In this document: piece by piece, positions 29,990 to 39,962 of the stretch
How the letters are laid out: each line of letters starts with the position of its first letter
How positions within the stretch are numbered: the stretch's first letter is position 1
Origin: Nannochloris sp. 'desiccata'
Lineage: Eukaryota > Chlorophyta > Trebouxiophyceae > Chlorellales > Chlorellaceae
Length of the DNA: 64,000 nucleotides
NCBI GenBank assembly: GCA_019044685.2
Contig: JAGTXX020000002.1
Span: 248,001-312,000 of the forward strand
Reading direction: 5' to 3'
The notes under the pieces: generated by a model
The model's database searches: none
Seen by the model: the letters and a program-made list of their open reading frames with translations, nothing else
What the model was told of the DNA's origin: nothing
Program-made: the position numbers and the translations under genes

Positions 29990-31236
29990 ATGGCCATGTG
30001 CCAAAGAGCTGGCATGGGAGAGGTTGCGAACGCTGTTAAATCATGCCCTTTCCTTCATGCTATCAGCGAGTTTCAAGGGGAGGAGTGCGCTGCCAGGCTC
30101 GCGCTGAATCCGTTCCAGTTTGCGAATGTCTCAAGACCCCAGCCTATTCTCCCCGAAGACCCTGCAGGAAGCATTGCTGCCGTGTTCAAGCTATTCCATG
30201 GTAAACAGGGACCAATCCCTCTTTCGGAAAGGAAAGCGGCCGTCTCTCAAGTGCCTCCTGTTCGTTGCCCCATGCACCCCGCTAGCTCATCTGCTTCTGA
30301 GAAGACAGACCTACAGATACCCGAACCCGAGCTTTCTCCTTGCCCCGCCTTGCCTATGATGGCATCTATCAGCCTCTCAGGCTTCAAGTTCCTGGTAAGA
30401 GCAAATGTATTTACTATTTTAAAACCAAAATTATAATTCCTCCTGATTACTCTCCAATTAATTTCCGACCACCGCAAACTCATATTAGTTTTCTTTAAAA
30501 TTCTCTACAGCCTGATCCCGGTGATATCTTCCGCCGCAACAACCAACAGCAACGTCCTAAACCTAGAAACCAAAAGAAGCACCACCAAAATCAAGGAAAA
30601 GAACCACCAAAGCCTCAACAACAACAAAACCCATCAAACTCGACGACTTCCTCTTCTTCCCCTTCTTCTCATGCATCCTCTACGAAAGGACCTCGCAATA
30701 TAAATAATAACACCAACAGTGGTAAATCTTCAATGCGTAGTACGTTTGGTCCATTAGGCGGTTTACTCCCTCTTGCAGCAGCGTCAGGCAAACTAACCTG
30801 CCCTCCAGCCATCGTTGCAATGAGGGCTGCCATCGCCGGTCTCAAACCCGTGCGCCACCTTCGCCCTCAAGCACTTCCTATTCGGTCCTTGGCCATGGCT
30901 GGTACAGCCATCATGGCGAATGTCCCCTGTGGTATGTGGAGGGAGCATACAAAGAAATTTGGCCCTGAATGGTTTATCGCTGTTCATGCTACGATCCCTT
31001 TTGTCGCTATGCTGAGGAAGGCAGTGCTGATGCCCCGCTGGGCGATTCTTTTGACGATTGCCGGGGCTATCGCTGGGCAGCAGATGGGTGCTAAACTGGA
31101 GAAAGCACGACTTCATCAGTGTGGAATATCTAGTGATTCAGTACTATCTAGGAGCTGTGCTGGACAGGAACAGCAGCTCAGAGAACAAGGAACAAGGACA
31201 GTGGCTGTTGTTCAGCCTCGCTTTGGTGTTGTTTAG
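29990..31236 (+). CDS. conserved green-lineage membrane protein of unknown function
   Basis: Two exons, 29990-30394 and 30511-31236 (GTAAGA donor, CTACAG acceptor, phase 0); 376 aa. The N-terminal half has paired Cys-Pro motifs (SCPFLHAISE, VRCPMHP, SPCPAL). A linker rich in Gln, Asn, Lys and Ser follows (about 140-215). The C-terminal third is the conserved part: LRPQALPIRSLAMAGTAIMA, NVPCGMWREHTKKFGPEWF, then two hydrophobic segments (IAVHATIPFVAMLRKAVLMP; WAILLTIAGAIAGQQMG). The block NVPxGxWREHTxKFSPxWFxAVHAxxPFxAMLRK is familiar from uncharacterised land-plant proteins. I cannot assign a function. A TGTAA signal follows at 31346. The Lys/His/Asn linker is likely disordered. Confidence 0.6.
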
Positions 31237-31345
31237 GATAACACGATAGGATCTGTTGATATTCTTCTGCTGCGTTTCTTTTAATTTTTGCACTCGCAGT
31301 AACGAAGTTAAAATTAATTGTACATTGGCTAGTATACAACGTGTA

Positions 31346-31350
31346 TGTAA
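31346..31350 (+). terminator. TGTAA poly(A) signal of the 30-kb gene
   Basis: TGTAA 110 bases after the stop codon and about 100 bases before the NCA1 stop on the other strand. Confidence 0.4.
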
Positions 31351-31452
31351 ACTAAACTAAACTTTTATTTTTATTTGGAGAAAAAAGTATACAAACTTGT
31401 ATTCTTAGTATCGAAAACATTTCACCCAATTCCTTTAAACTTCTGGTTATTT

Positions 31453-32853
31453 CTAACCCTCTACGTGCGCTTTCAACAACTGTACTTTACGCTTCACATC
31501 CACTCCATTATCTCCCTCCTCATTATCGTTCATGCACGTTTCAATCTCTTGAAGCAACTCTCTTGCCGCCCTCTCGAGCACCTGCCATGCCTCCTCCTCC
31601 TCTTCTTCTTCTTCTTCATTTTTCTCAGCTAGCAGTGTTTTCAATACGTTGGATACCTTCAATTGGCTGAATGCCACATCTATTGCAGCTTCTAGATAGA
31701 TCGAACCCACTTTTGGAGGTGGGCTCTTCTTAATAATACCACCTCCATCACCACCACGGCTTCCAGGCTCTCCGTCCCTGTTCTCGCCTTTTATAATTTT
31801 GTTTAAACGAGTTTGCCGCAAGACCAAGGCCTGTTTATATTTTTCAACCGCCTTTTCCAAGTCACCCTGTAGATGATATATCTCTCCGATCTTGTTGATA
31901 GTAACAGACAAGGACTTTGCTGCTGCTGTCGTCGAGTCATCGTGAGCTGTTTTTTCATCAGAAGAACTTGAAGACGACACGAGTCGTTCAAGTATACTTG
32001 CACTGTGTGTATATTGCTGTATAGCTTGCTCAGCATCACCCATTGCACGATAACAATCTCCAAGACAGCCAGCGACAGCTCCCATTTTATTTAAAAGCTC
32101 AACCTTCTCCGCAGCTTCCCTCGCTACATTTTCACTGTTTTCCAAGTCCTTGAGCTGACTTTCTAGCTGAGTCATGCACTGACTAAGCCTACACGCAGCA
32201 GATGGAGGGTTACCACCGGATAACGCTCTCAAACCTACTTGGAGCAAAAATGCTGCTTTTCCCGTTTCTCCCTCGTCATCATTTTCATTTGCAGAGTTAA
32301 AAGATGGTGCCGTCCCTTCTATTTGCCAGATTGATTTGTCCCCGGCATGTGCAGATAAGAAAGATTCTACCACAGATTGAGATTCTCGGTCTTCTTCCAC
32401 AGAAACCACATCAGCCCCACAGGTGGGGCAATCTTGAAAACGAGAGATGCACACACGACAATATGTATGACCACAGTTAGTCTTAACGCAATCGTAGAGG
32501 AAAGACTTGCATATCATGCAATGGAGATTGGTGAGTTTAGGGCCAGAGGAAGAGCCAAAGCCTAGAGGGCAGGTAGCTGGTGCACCTGCTGCTGGAGCAC
32601 TTGGAGCACCAGCCTGTGCGGAGGGCCCGCCAGATGAAGCATCTGCGCGTGCGCCAAAGCCCATAGGGCACGCAGCAGTCGCAGCTTTCGGCAATCCATT
32701 TTCACTAGCATGGACATTCTCTGACCCGTTTTCCAGGGAAACCGACGCAAGTTTGCTGGCTGAATCGGAAAGAAGATCATCACTTCCAGGATCACGTTTT
32801 GTATCCTGGGCAGCAGGCTCTGAGGCCCATACATGCTTGAATGGACAACTCAT
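31453..32853 (-). CDS. NCA1: NCA1-like catalase chaperone (RING finger plus TPR)
   Basis: Single exon, 466 aa. Three CP(F/L/M) motifs (MSCPFKHVW, ACPMGFG, TCPLGFG) precede a RING-type zinc finger at about 110-155: LHCMICKSFLYDCVKTNCGH then TYCRVCISRFQDCPTCGAD. A helical TPR region follows (AGCLGDCYRAMGDAEQAIQQ, LSVTINKIGEIYHLQGDLE, KYKQALVLRQ). Order, motif wording and length match plant NCA1 (NO CATALASE ACTIVITY 1), a cytosolic chaperone that binds catalase and keeps it active, rather than a generic ubiquitin ligase. Acidic Glu runs occur near the C-terminus. It is divergent from the FSH hydrolase gene. Confidence 0.8.
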   Translation of the reverse strand: MSCPFKHVWASEPAAQDTKRDPGSDDLLSDSASKLASVSLENGSENVHASENGLPKAATAACPMGFGARADASSGGPSAQAGAPSAPAAGAPATCPLGFGSSSGPKLTNLHCMICKSFLYDCVKTNCGHTYCRVCISRFQDCPTCGADVVSVEEDRESQSVVESFLSAHAGDKSIWQIEGTAPSFNSANENDDEGETGKAAFLLQVGLRALSGGNPPSAACRLSQCMTQLESQLKDLENSENVAREAAEKVELLNKMGAVAGCLGDCYRAMGDAEQAIQQYTHSASILERLVSSSSSSDEKTAHDDSTTAAAKSLSVTINKIGEIYHLQGDLEKAVEKYKQALVLRQTRLNKIIKGENRDGEPGSRGGDGGGIIKKSPPPKVGSIYLEAAIDVAFSQLKVSNVLKTLLAEKNEEEEEEEEEAWQVLERAARELLQEIETCMNDNEEGDNGVDVKRKVQLLKAHVEG

Positions 32854-33126
32854 GGTTGTTCCGAAAGAAATATAAAAATGTAAATTGGTGAAATGAACAC
32901 TGCGCTTTTCTAATTTATACAGAACAGGAGGGCAAAAACTTGCTTAAACCTCAACCTTTCGGCATCGCATATACTATTTGCTTTGTTTTTTTATCTCTGC
33001 AGTTTAGTACGAAAGTGTGATACTCTACAAACACACACTAAACCCCCGCAAAACTTCTGGCTGTCTCATCGAATGCATCTTTCGACCTCTTAAATATTTT
33101 CTTACTCTGCTCAACCATATGCAACG
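32854..33126. promoter_or_regulatory. bidirectional promoter region, NCA1 / FSH hydrolase
   Basis: A 273-bp gap between divergent start codons with no open frame of interest. Both products could be linked to stress metabolism, but shared control is inferred only from spacing. Confidence 0.35.
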
Positions 33127-33910
33127 ATGAAGCGAAAACTCAAAATTTTGGCGCTTCATAGCTTCAGGACATCAGCTGCTATCTTCAAAGAGCAGGTTTG
33201 CAAACCATATCTTTCTCCATTGCTAATTCAGTCTTCGCTCCGCCTTCCCCCTCCAACTCTCCACTCTCTTCCCTTTCCCTTCTCTACAGCTCCGCCGCTC
33301 CGGTCTATTACAAGCCCTTGACGACCTTATAGAACTCGTTTTCGTCGATGCCCCAAACCCAGCAAGTGGCCCCGTCCCCGACGATGTTTCCCCATTTTTC
33401 GATCCTCCATACTTTGAGTGGTGGAATGCCCACCGCGACCCCACTACAGATGCCTGGTCATACGAGAATGCCTCTGTTTCTCTAGCGTTTTTAAACGATA
33501 TTCTCAAACTGCATGGTCCATTTGATGGGGTTATGGGATTTTCTCAAGGTGCAGCGACAGCGACTCTTCTCACCGGCATGCAACGAAGCGGAAAAGCTCT
33601 CACCGAGCATCCTCCACTCCAGTTTCTAGTTTGCTTTGCTGGGATACGAGTTAGAGACCCAAAATTAGAGAAATACTATGCAGCACTTGCTCCCGTACCT
33701 GCTGTGCATATTATAGGGGATAGGGATCCAGTAAAAAGGATGACTAATCATTTGATAGAGGCGTTTAACAACCCGCTCGTCATAAATCATTCGAGAGGCC
33801 ATGTGATTCCGGCACTAACTGGGGAGGATTTAGCAAAATTAAGGAAATTTTTAGAAGAACAGCAAGATAAAGTAGAGCAGCAGTCTCCCAACATCTCTTC
33901 CTCACTCTAG
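33127..33910 (+). CDS. FSH1/OVCA2-family serine hydrolase
   Basis: Two exons, 33127-33195 and 33290-33910 (GTTTGC donor, CTACAG acceptor, phase 0); 229 aa. The alpha/beta hydrolase fold of the FSH family is clear: KILALHSFRTSAAIFKEQ with the oxyanion-loop strand, ELVFVDAPNP, FFDPPYFEWWNA, the nucleophile elbow GVMGFSQGAATA (catalytic Ser), VHIIGDRDPV (Asp) and RGHVIPAL (His). All three catalytic residues are present. Relatives are esterases of short or long acyl chains (yeast FSH1, human OVCA2); the substrate here is unknown. There is no targeting signal, so a cytosolic location is likely. The 94-nt intron is very pyrimidine-rich. Confidence 0.85.
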
Positions 33911-34619
33911 AAGAACTAGTTTCTTCTGACTTACTCTTTGATATTTTCTTTTTTTTTTTCTTTTTTTTCTTTTGGCATTGAACATGTCGACATTTAATTT
34001 TGCTTTTGTTCTGTTTTCTGCAACTATCTGCGCTTCTCTCAATTTCTTGACCTTGCAGTTGTTGGTTTAAATAATGTCCGTTTCCTACTTGAAACACATA
34101 ATAGACACTGGAAGATAAAGTATCATAAATTCAAAAAACAAGAAAATAGAGGAGAAACCAAAAAGGAAAAGAAGCGCGGGGAAAATACTACATGGAAGCA
34201 AATAGGGGGAGGTTAATTGGCAAAGGTAAAAGTCAAGTATGCATACTAATTTAGCAAACACGCTGGGAGCACACAGGGACTGAAGAGTGGTAAAGCAGGG
34301 AAAAGAAAGAGAGAAAATAACAAGCCGGGAAAAGCGAGATCAGAAAGCTTTAGAAAGGTTGCAGAACTGAAGAGGAGAAAGAAAAGCCAAAGGAAGCATA
34401 ATGACCAAAGAAGCAAGAATAAAGAAACACAATCGTTGACTATACGGAAGAAAATAAAGACGGAAACACACAGAAACAAGAAAGAGGGAATAGAAAAAGA
34501 AAGCAAGAAAAAGAAAAAGAGGAATGTTCATTCATTATTTGCTCTTCATGAAATTGACGGAGCTGGGAGCGTTGTTTCCCTATTCATACATATACCGAAG
34601 TATATTCTATTATCATTCT
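33911..34619. other. intergenic, purine/pyrimidine-skewed
   Basis: No gene seen. T/C-rich at 33940-33975 and strongly A/G-rich on the + strand from about 34130 to 34520 (runs such as AAGAAAAAGAAAAAGAGG). It probably holds the 3' ends of the two convergent genes on either side. Confidence 0.45.
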
Positions 34620-35320
34620 CTAAATGGCAATTCGACTGGACCAGAAAGAGTAAGGCATCGCTGACTTCCTGCTACCACTTTTTTTGCCCCCAACAGCAGC
34701 AGCAACCGCCAACAACGATGAAGATGACGCTGAAGAGGTAGACGCAGCTGAAGATTGAATTGATCTCGACAAAGGTGTGAAAGATTGCATCCCATCGGGG
34801 CTAGTTACAAAGCTTGCAGAATCGCACTTTGGGGCCAGAAATTTTTGCCAGGAACAGTGGTCTTGAGCATTGTCAGCGGCCAAGATGATTTGAACGGAGT
34901 TTCCAGTGAGGTCTGTTACGGCACGTGGAGATCCTCCTCTCGATAAATGACTTGTAAGTATGAACCCAGCGTTATGGTGTCCTACGCAAATGCCAGAAAA
35001 TGTCACCTCTCTGAGCATGCAATTCCTTAAGGGTATTGATTTGCTTTGCGTTTCACCCTGCAATATAAGATGCAACAAATTTAAATGTACGTGTTTGCAG
35101 GCATAGCAACAAAAATCACCGCGTTTCTCTGAAAGAGTGAATGAAGAAACGAACAGGTTTGCATCGCAATAATTTTTCTCACATCTGAACTTAAAACGTT
35201 TAACACAGTTTCTTGTGCATGACAATATACTCTATCCCACGTATTGTCTTCATTTCGCTGCCACAGCGGGCCAATCAATGATTCTGAAGATGACCCATCA
35301 ATTTGTGTGCCCGTCCCCAT
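34620..35320 (-). CDS. small PH-domain-like protein, unknown function
   Basis: Two exons on the minus strand, 35320-35183 and 35057-34620 (GTGAGA donor, TTGCAG acceptor, phase 0); 191 aa. The join gives LNVLSSD/GETQSKSIPLRNC. The pattern is that of a pleckstrin-homology fold: an opening strand pair (IGPLWQRNEDNTWDRVYCHA), several beta strands (REVTFSGICVGHH, GFILTSHL, SVQIILAADNA) and a final helix with the invariant Trp (DHCSWQKFLAP). The C-terminus is Ser/Ala-rich and basic. PH folds bind phosphoinositides or proteins, but this one is too divergent for a ligand guess. The ATG chosen (MGTGTQID) is the first in frame; the frame continues upstream to about 35353 without ATG, so a 5' exon is possible. 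Confidence 0.5.
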
Positions 35321-35546
35321 ATTCCCTACGAAAGAGCACCCAACTGCCTTCAAAATATATGTTTGATATTTGTTAACGTGGGTTGCACAGGGTTTTAGCG
35401 TCTCTTAGCGTGTAGTCAACACCGGTTTTAGTCCCAGGGGTTTCCACAGACTCTGAGAAAATTCAAACTTGAGAATTTTCAAGACCAGTAATTTTGGAAG
35501 CGATATACAACAATTTGTTACCTACTATATCGGGGGCTGTAGAGGA

Positions 35547-35552
35547 TATAAA
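35547..35552 (+). promoter_or_regulatory. TATA box of the CCCH gene
   Basis: TATAAA 70 bases upstream of the predicted ATG at 35622, in a GGATATAAATGG context. It supports the first exon placed at 35622-35729. Confidence 0.45.
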
Positions 35553-35621
35553 TGGGGCTCTATTTGGCCGCAAAGATGTATAAAGCTTTGTAACGTGATC
35601 GAGGCAAATCAGGACTCACCC

Positions 35622-37806
35622 ATGCAAAACTCCGGAGATCTTACAGGCCCTCCAAGAGGCTCTGAAATTCATCGAGGAGTAGAATATACGAAGTTATCAG
35701 CTACGGATGGCTCTAGTGTTCTTGAGCAGGTATGTAATTGCTTCTCGCGCCATTACAAGTTGCTGTTGAAACTAGTCACCCACGCTTTCTGATTGGTCGA
35801 CCCTCGCCCGGCGCTTTAAACTTATGCTGATACATTGAGTATGGGTTTGCCGAGGATAGAGTAGGGTCAAACTTCAGTTGTGAACCTTCTCCACAATGCA
35901 ATGCTACTTTTGCATTTGGTGGAGAAAGAAGACAGAAGCTGTTTCCTCTTCCTTCCTATGCTTACTCACTAATTCTCTTCTTTACCTTCCTTTTACTACT
36001 CTACAGAATATCAACAACAAAATGAAATCTGCTAGCTTTTCTCTGCCAACAGCGGCACCCACCGCTTCCGCCTCCACCGCTCAACCACCGGCAATGCAGC
36101 AAGAAGAACCAAAACGCCAAATCTGCTTTGATTTCACTAAAAATCAATGCAGCCGTGGCGCAAACTGCAAATTTAGCCATGATTTGAACCTCATCATTGA
36201 AGTCAACTCACAAGAGAAAGGAATCTGCTTTGATTTTCTCAAGGGTACCTGTTCCCGAGGCCCGCTTTGCCGTTTTTCCCATGATCTACGCAACTTACAA
36301 GCAGCAAATTCAAACTCTAACATTCTAGGATCTTTTGGAAATCACACACCACCGCAAAATGACCTTATATCGGCATCAAATAGGCCAAATACTTCCCCGA
36401 TTTGCTATGACTTCGTGAAAAATCAATGCAGTCGAGGCCCCGAGTGCAAATACTCGCACGACTTTTCATCAATTTTAATGGGACCCAGGCATCCTGTTGG
36501 AAAGAAACCTTATGTGATGTGTATGGATTTTGTCAGAGGAAGGTGTACGAGAGGAGCCTCCTGTAAATATGCTCACTTCGATCCTCTGCAGTTACCTGCT
36601 GGTGGTGGTGGTTATGGAAATGGTGTTACTATGGCTGCTGCAGCACAAGCGCAAGCTGAGATATCAAATGCTCAAATTAATAGTAATGTTTGCGCTTTAG
36701 CTGGGTTTTCACCACAGCAAGCACACGCTCTGATGGCCGCCACCGGAGTCGGTGGTAACAATAACGATTTTGGCACAGACGGTCAACAACAAGAACAGCA
36801 GCAATACTTTGGAGGACACGATGGATTTAATTCTGGCATTGGTACTGCATGGGCAACACCACAGCAACAACATTTAGAGAATGAGTACTCTTTGACTCTC
36901 ATGCAGTTACAGCAATTAGCTCTTCAAAGCGACACCCGCATTGGCGAAGGAGGTGCTCGGTCTAATTATAATAATGATAATACAACAAGCACTGCTGAAG
37001 ACGTAATGCCTATTCCTATGCCCTTGCCTGCTGGACAGGCTTCCTCTCTGCCGTGCTACCAACACAGCCAGCAGCAGCAGTCACCGAATGATGTTAGCGC
37101 TCTCCACATGCTTCTCATGCAACAACAACGACAACATCGGCAGCAGCAACAGGATCAGTTTATTAGAGCACATCGTCAACAGCAGCAGCAGCAAAGAAGA
37201 CCTTCTAACCTCGGCCCCTCTATATTCCCGGCCACTATCTCTACGAGTGACACCCACCACTATGTTGAAAGCAACAATATGAATGCAGCAGCACAGGCAG
37301 TGCCTTTATCAACTCGTCATCAACAACTACAACAAAACCAACACCAGCACCAGAATTGGGCTGTTAATTTCCACCACCCTTTACTTCAAAAAGTACAATC
37401 TGCTGACCTTCCTGGTGGCAATCTTAACAATAGACCTGGCAGTGGAAATTATCCTACTGCTGGTAGCAATATGAATACAAACTCTATTATTATGAATACT
37501 ACTGCTTTGGGTAGCGATAATGGTGATGGCGGTACAGGGACTGGGACGAATTCTCCGACTATTGGAGCTTCATGGGGTACTACTGCCACCGTCAGAGTAG
37601 CCCAGAGTAATAACAAGAAGGGCCATGCTAGTATCGTTTCATCAACGCCAAGGTCTCAAGTAAGCTCTTTAGAAACGGGGAGTCCGTTGAATGATGGACT
37701 TTCCACCGCTCATTACATGCAACAACAACAGCAGCAGCAGCAGTTTTCTCAGCCACAGCACCAGCCTGGGCTTGACGCGTTGAAGTCAATCTGGTCCAAG
37801 CCTTAG
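35622..37806 (+). CDS. RNA-binding protein with four CCCH zinc fingers and Gln-rich tail
   Basis: Two exons, 35622-35729 and 36007-37806 (GTATGT donor, CTCTACAG acceptor, phase 0); 635 aa. Exon 1 (MQNSGDLTGPPRGSEIHRGV) is supported by a TATA box, frame and splice sites. Otherwise translation could start at MKSASFS in exon 2. Four zinc fingers share exactly the spacing C-x7-C-x5-C-x3-H: ICFDFTKNQCSRGANCKFSH, ICFDFLKGTCSRGPLCRFSH, ICYDFVKNQCSRGPECKYSH and MCMDFVRGRCTRGASCKYAH, at about residues 75-225. Such fingers bind single-stranded RNA in splicing or mRNA control (MBNL/U2AF35-like). The remaining 400 residues are disordered, with many CAA/CAG-encoded Gln runs. A nuclear or cytoplasmic post-transcriptional regulator is inferred. 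Confidence 0.8.
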
Positions 37807-38855
37807 TAGGGACTTACTTAGGTTGTATGTATCCTACTGAGCATTGTTTTCCTGAAAATATCTGGAAAAAAAGAAGTTGTAGAGTTGATTAAAAATTAAA
37901 ATCGTTGAACCAGTTCGAACACGTCGGTTGATTAACTTTATCTATTCCTGGATAGTATGAATACCCCTCTACGAGATACAGATCTCTCAGTCTATAATTA
38001 CAGTAACTCTTATGTGGAACCCATTTAGATTGGGGCTTTTCTATTCCTATCCTTTTTGTTTCCACTTTTCGCTGGGAATGCAAATTTTTTTTCTTTTCTC
38101 CCCTCCCGACTCCCGACATCATCACTACGCCTGAAAAGTTTCTAGAAAATCATGTTGTCTGTTTATTATTGCTGTTTTCTTTCCTTAATCCCGTCCTATG
38201 ATATACTACTAAAGTACCTCCCCCTTTCTCTTTACTTTCCTTTTCTCGATTTAGCAGCAGTTTGCAGCAGCAGCAACGCGCTTTTAACTCGGTGTTGATG
38301 GTTGCTTAGTTCAAAATACCACACTACTCCTTACTTATTGGTCCATTTTCTCTTCCTTCCATCCCTCAAAGCATTATCAACATCAACCTACCTATCCAAC
38401 GAGCTATCATGTTGTTGTCCGTTTGTGAAACGCTCGATTTTTTTTCCCTCTGAACTCTCGATATGTTTTCTTTTTCTCCTTCTCCTCCATTCAATCATCT
38501 CCCATGATTCAAACCTTCACTCTCTAATTGTTATAAGCAGCGTTTGTAAGATACCATACGATGAGATTTTTCATCACCGTGCTGCGTGCTGCGTCAACCC
38601 ACACTAGGTTGCTCACCGGAGTTGCTCCCTTGACGCTCTTTCGGTTAGATAATAAAATAATAAGGTATAAGTTTCATTAAATGGGACAGTGCCTCTATAT
38701 AAAAACATACTATATTATAGTATACCTATAAAAAAATCGCATACAGAAGGAAAACTCTCAAGGATAAAAAGAACAAATGAGAAATGAAAGAGCGGTGACC
38801 AAAAAAAAAAAAAAAATCAAACAAAAATAATCAGAAGAAAAATCAGAATTGTGTT
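37807..38855. other. intergenic, about 1 kb
   Basis: No supported gene. Includes the 3' flank of the CCCH gene and of the plastid bPH-like gene, a T/C-rich segment (about 38090-38480), repeated GCAGCAG motifs near 38255 and an A16 run at 38801-38816. A small open frame at 38302-38607 (+) has no protein-like composition. Confidence 0.45.
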
Positions 38856-39605
38856 TTACGCAAATCCTTTACCAGCATCTTCCATCAAACCAGATCCAGT
38901 AGTTCCGCTTCCATTGCCATCAGTCAATTCGTCTCTTCTCTTTAAAATATACTCTTTCATTTCTCTAAATTGGGGTAACGCTCTCATCTCAATTTTGTCG
39001 CCATTCCTCAAAGTAACCACCATATCGCCCCAAATACCCACACCACGTCCTATACAGACAACATCCTTGACTTCCTGATATGCTGCGTCCAATTGCTCGT
39101 TTTTCCAAGGGGCCGTGGTGATGGTAGAAAGTCTGCGATCGGTGAAACGATATTTCACGAATGCGGCCCGGCCGACGGCCGCAAAGGAAAGAGGAAGCCA
39201 GATGAGAGTGGCTCCGAGAACCATGTTGACGGCGACGTCACCCAAATGAGGGCCAGATTCAAAATGGAGGGTTTCTTTGGAGTAGTCGTAGGCTTTTTTG
39301 GAAGTGGTGACGGGTTTGGACGAGGAAGAAGAAGATGAGGAGGAAGGGGATTTCTTGGCGCCTTCGCCCCAAGGTGTTTCTCCCTTGGCTTTTTTAAGAG
39401 CTGCAAGTCTAGATTCGAAATCTTCTTCGGTGTCTTCAGCTTCAGCGCGCACAACAATAGCAGCTCTCTTGGTCGTGTTGGTGTTGACGAGAGCGGCAGA
39501 GGCTGACCTGAGAGAGGTTGCACTGGAGCTTTTGGCAGAAACAAAGGCTTGGCCACGTAATTGGACAGAAGAAATAGGGAACTGCATTTTAATGGACTGC
39601 TGCAT
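38856..39605 (-). CDS. plastid membrane protein with bacterial-PH-like domain (conserved in green lineage)
   Basis: Single exon, 249 aa. Residues 1-50 are a transit peptide ending near VVRAEAED. A short Ser run follows. The conserved core is LHFESGPHLGDVAVNMVLGA, a membrane helix (LIWLPLSFAAVGRAAFV), then KYRFTDRRLSTITTAPWKNE, VKDVVCIGRGVGIWGDMVVT, LRNGDKIEMRALPQFREM and KEYILKRRDEL. The strand pattern after the helix is that of bacterial PH (YdbT/bPH2) domains: RFTDRRL, VxxI and GDMVVT. I recall similar uncharacterised chloroplast proteins in plants, but know no function for them. Location in the thylakoid or envelope is inferred. It is divergent from the surface-protein gene. Confidence 0.7.
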   Translation of the reverse strand: MQQSIKMQFPISSVQLRGQAFVSAKSSSATSLRSASAALVNTNTTKRAAIVVRAEAEDTEEDFESRLAALKKAKGETPWGEGAKKSPSSSSSSSSSKPVTTSKKAYDYSKETLHFESGPHLGDVAVNMVLGATLIWLPLSFAAVGRAAFVKYRFTDRRLSTITTAPWKNEQLDAAYQEVKDVVCIGRGVGIWGDMVVTLRNGDKIEMRALPQFREMKEYILKRRDELTDGNGSGTTGSGLMEDAGKGFA

Positions 39606-39898
39606 TTTAATTTGAGTGCTGTAGGTTTTAATTTTGAAGAAGCTGAAAATTGGCGAATTGTAACCACAGACACGATCAACGAAAAATGAGCGTTAGAGCG
39701 TGCAAGTAACTCAACGATATTCGATTTCAGAATTAATTTACGGGCTGATGTAGATTGTTGTCGGCTTTGAAGGCTGCAAAAGCACGCCGACCTCAAAATT
39801 CATCAAAAAAAGGTTGCCTGCCACCCCACCTGCTGCTGCGCTCGATTTTTCTTGTTGGCAGAGCACGCGGGGATCGAGTGGGAATAAAAGGCAAGCCA

Positions 39899-39905
39899 TA
39901 TAAGG
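39899..39905 (+). promoter_or_regulatory. TATA-like box of the surface-protein gene
   Basis: TATAAGG (context CCATATAAGG) 58 bases upstream of the ATG at 39963. Supports the first exon chosen there. Confidence 0.4.
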
Positions 39906-39962
39906 CAACAATCTCAGCTACCCATCAAGCTAAATTATCTGCTTCATGCCCTCACGGCACTA

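Noticed and set aside
30521..31249. Alternative frames over the Gln/Asn linker exon
   Set aside because: The spliced frame continues into the conserved membrane region; the others stop.
35896..36006. In-frame ATG directly upstream of the CCCH protein as its start
   Set aside because: The stretch reads as a hydrophobic chance peptide through a pyrimidine-rich intron end; a TATA box, spliced exon at 35622 and acceptor at 36006 explain the gene better.
38302..38607. 101-aa open frame in the 1-kb gap
   Set aside because: Pyrimidine-rich sequence translated as Leu/Ser/Phe; no protein-like pattern.
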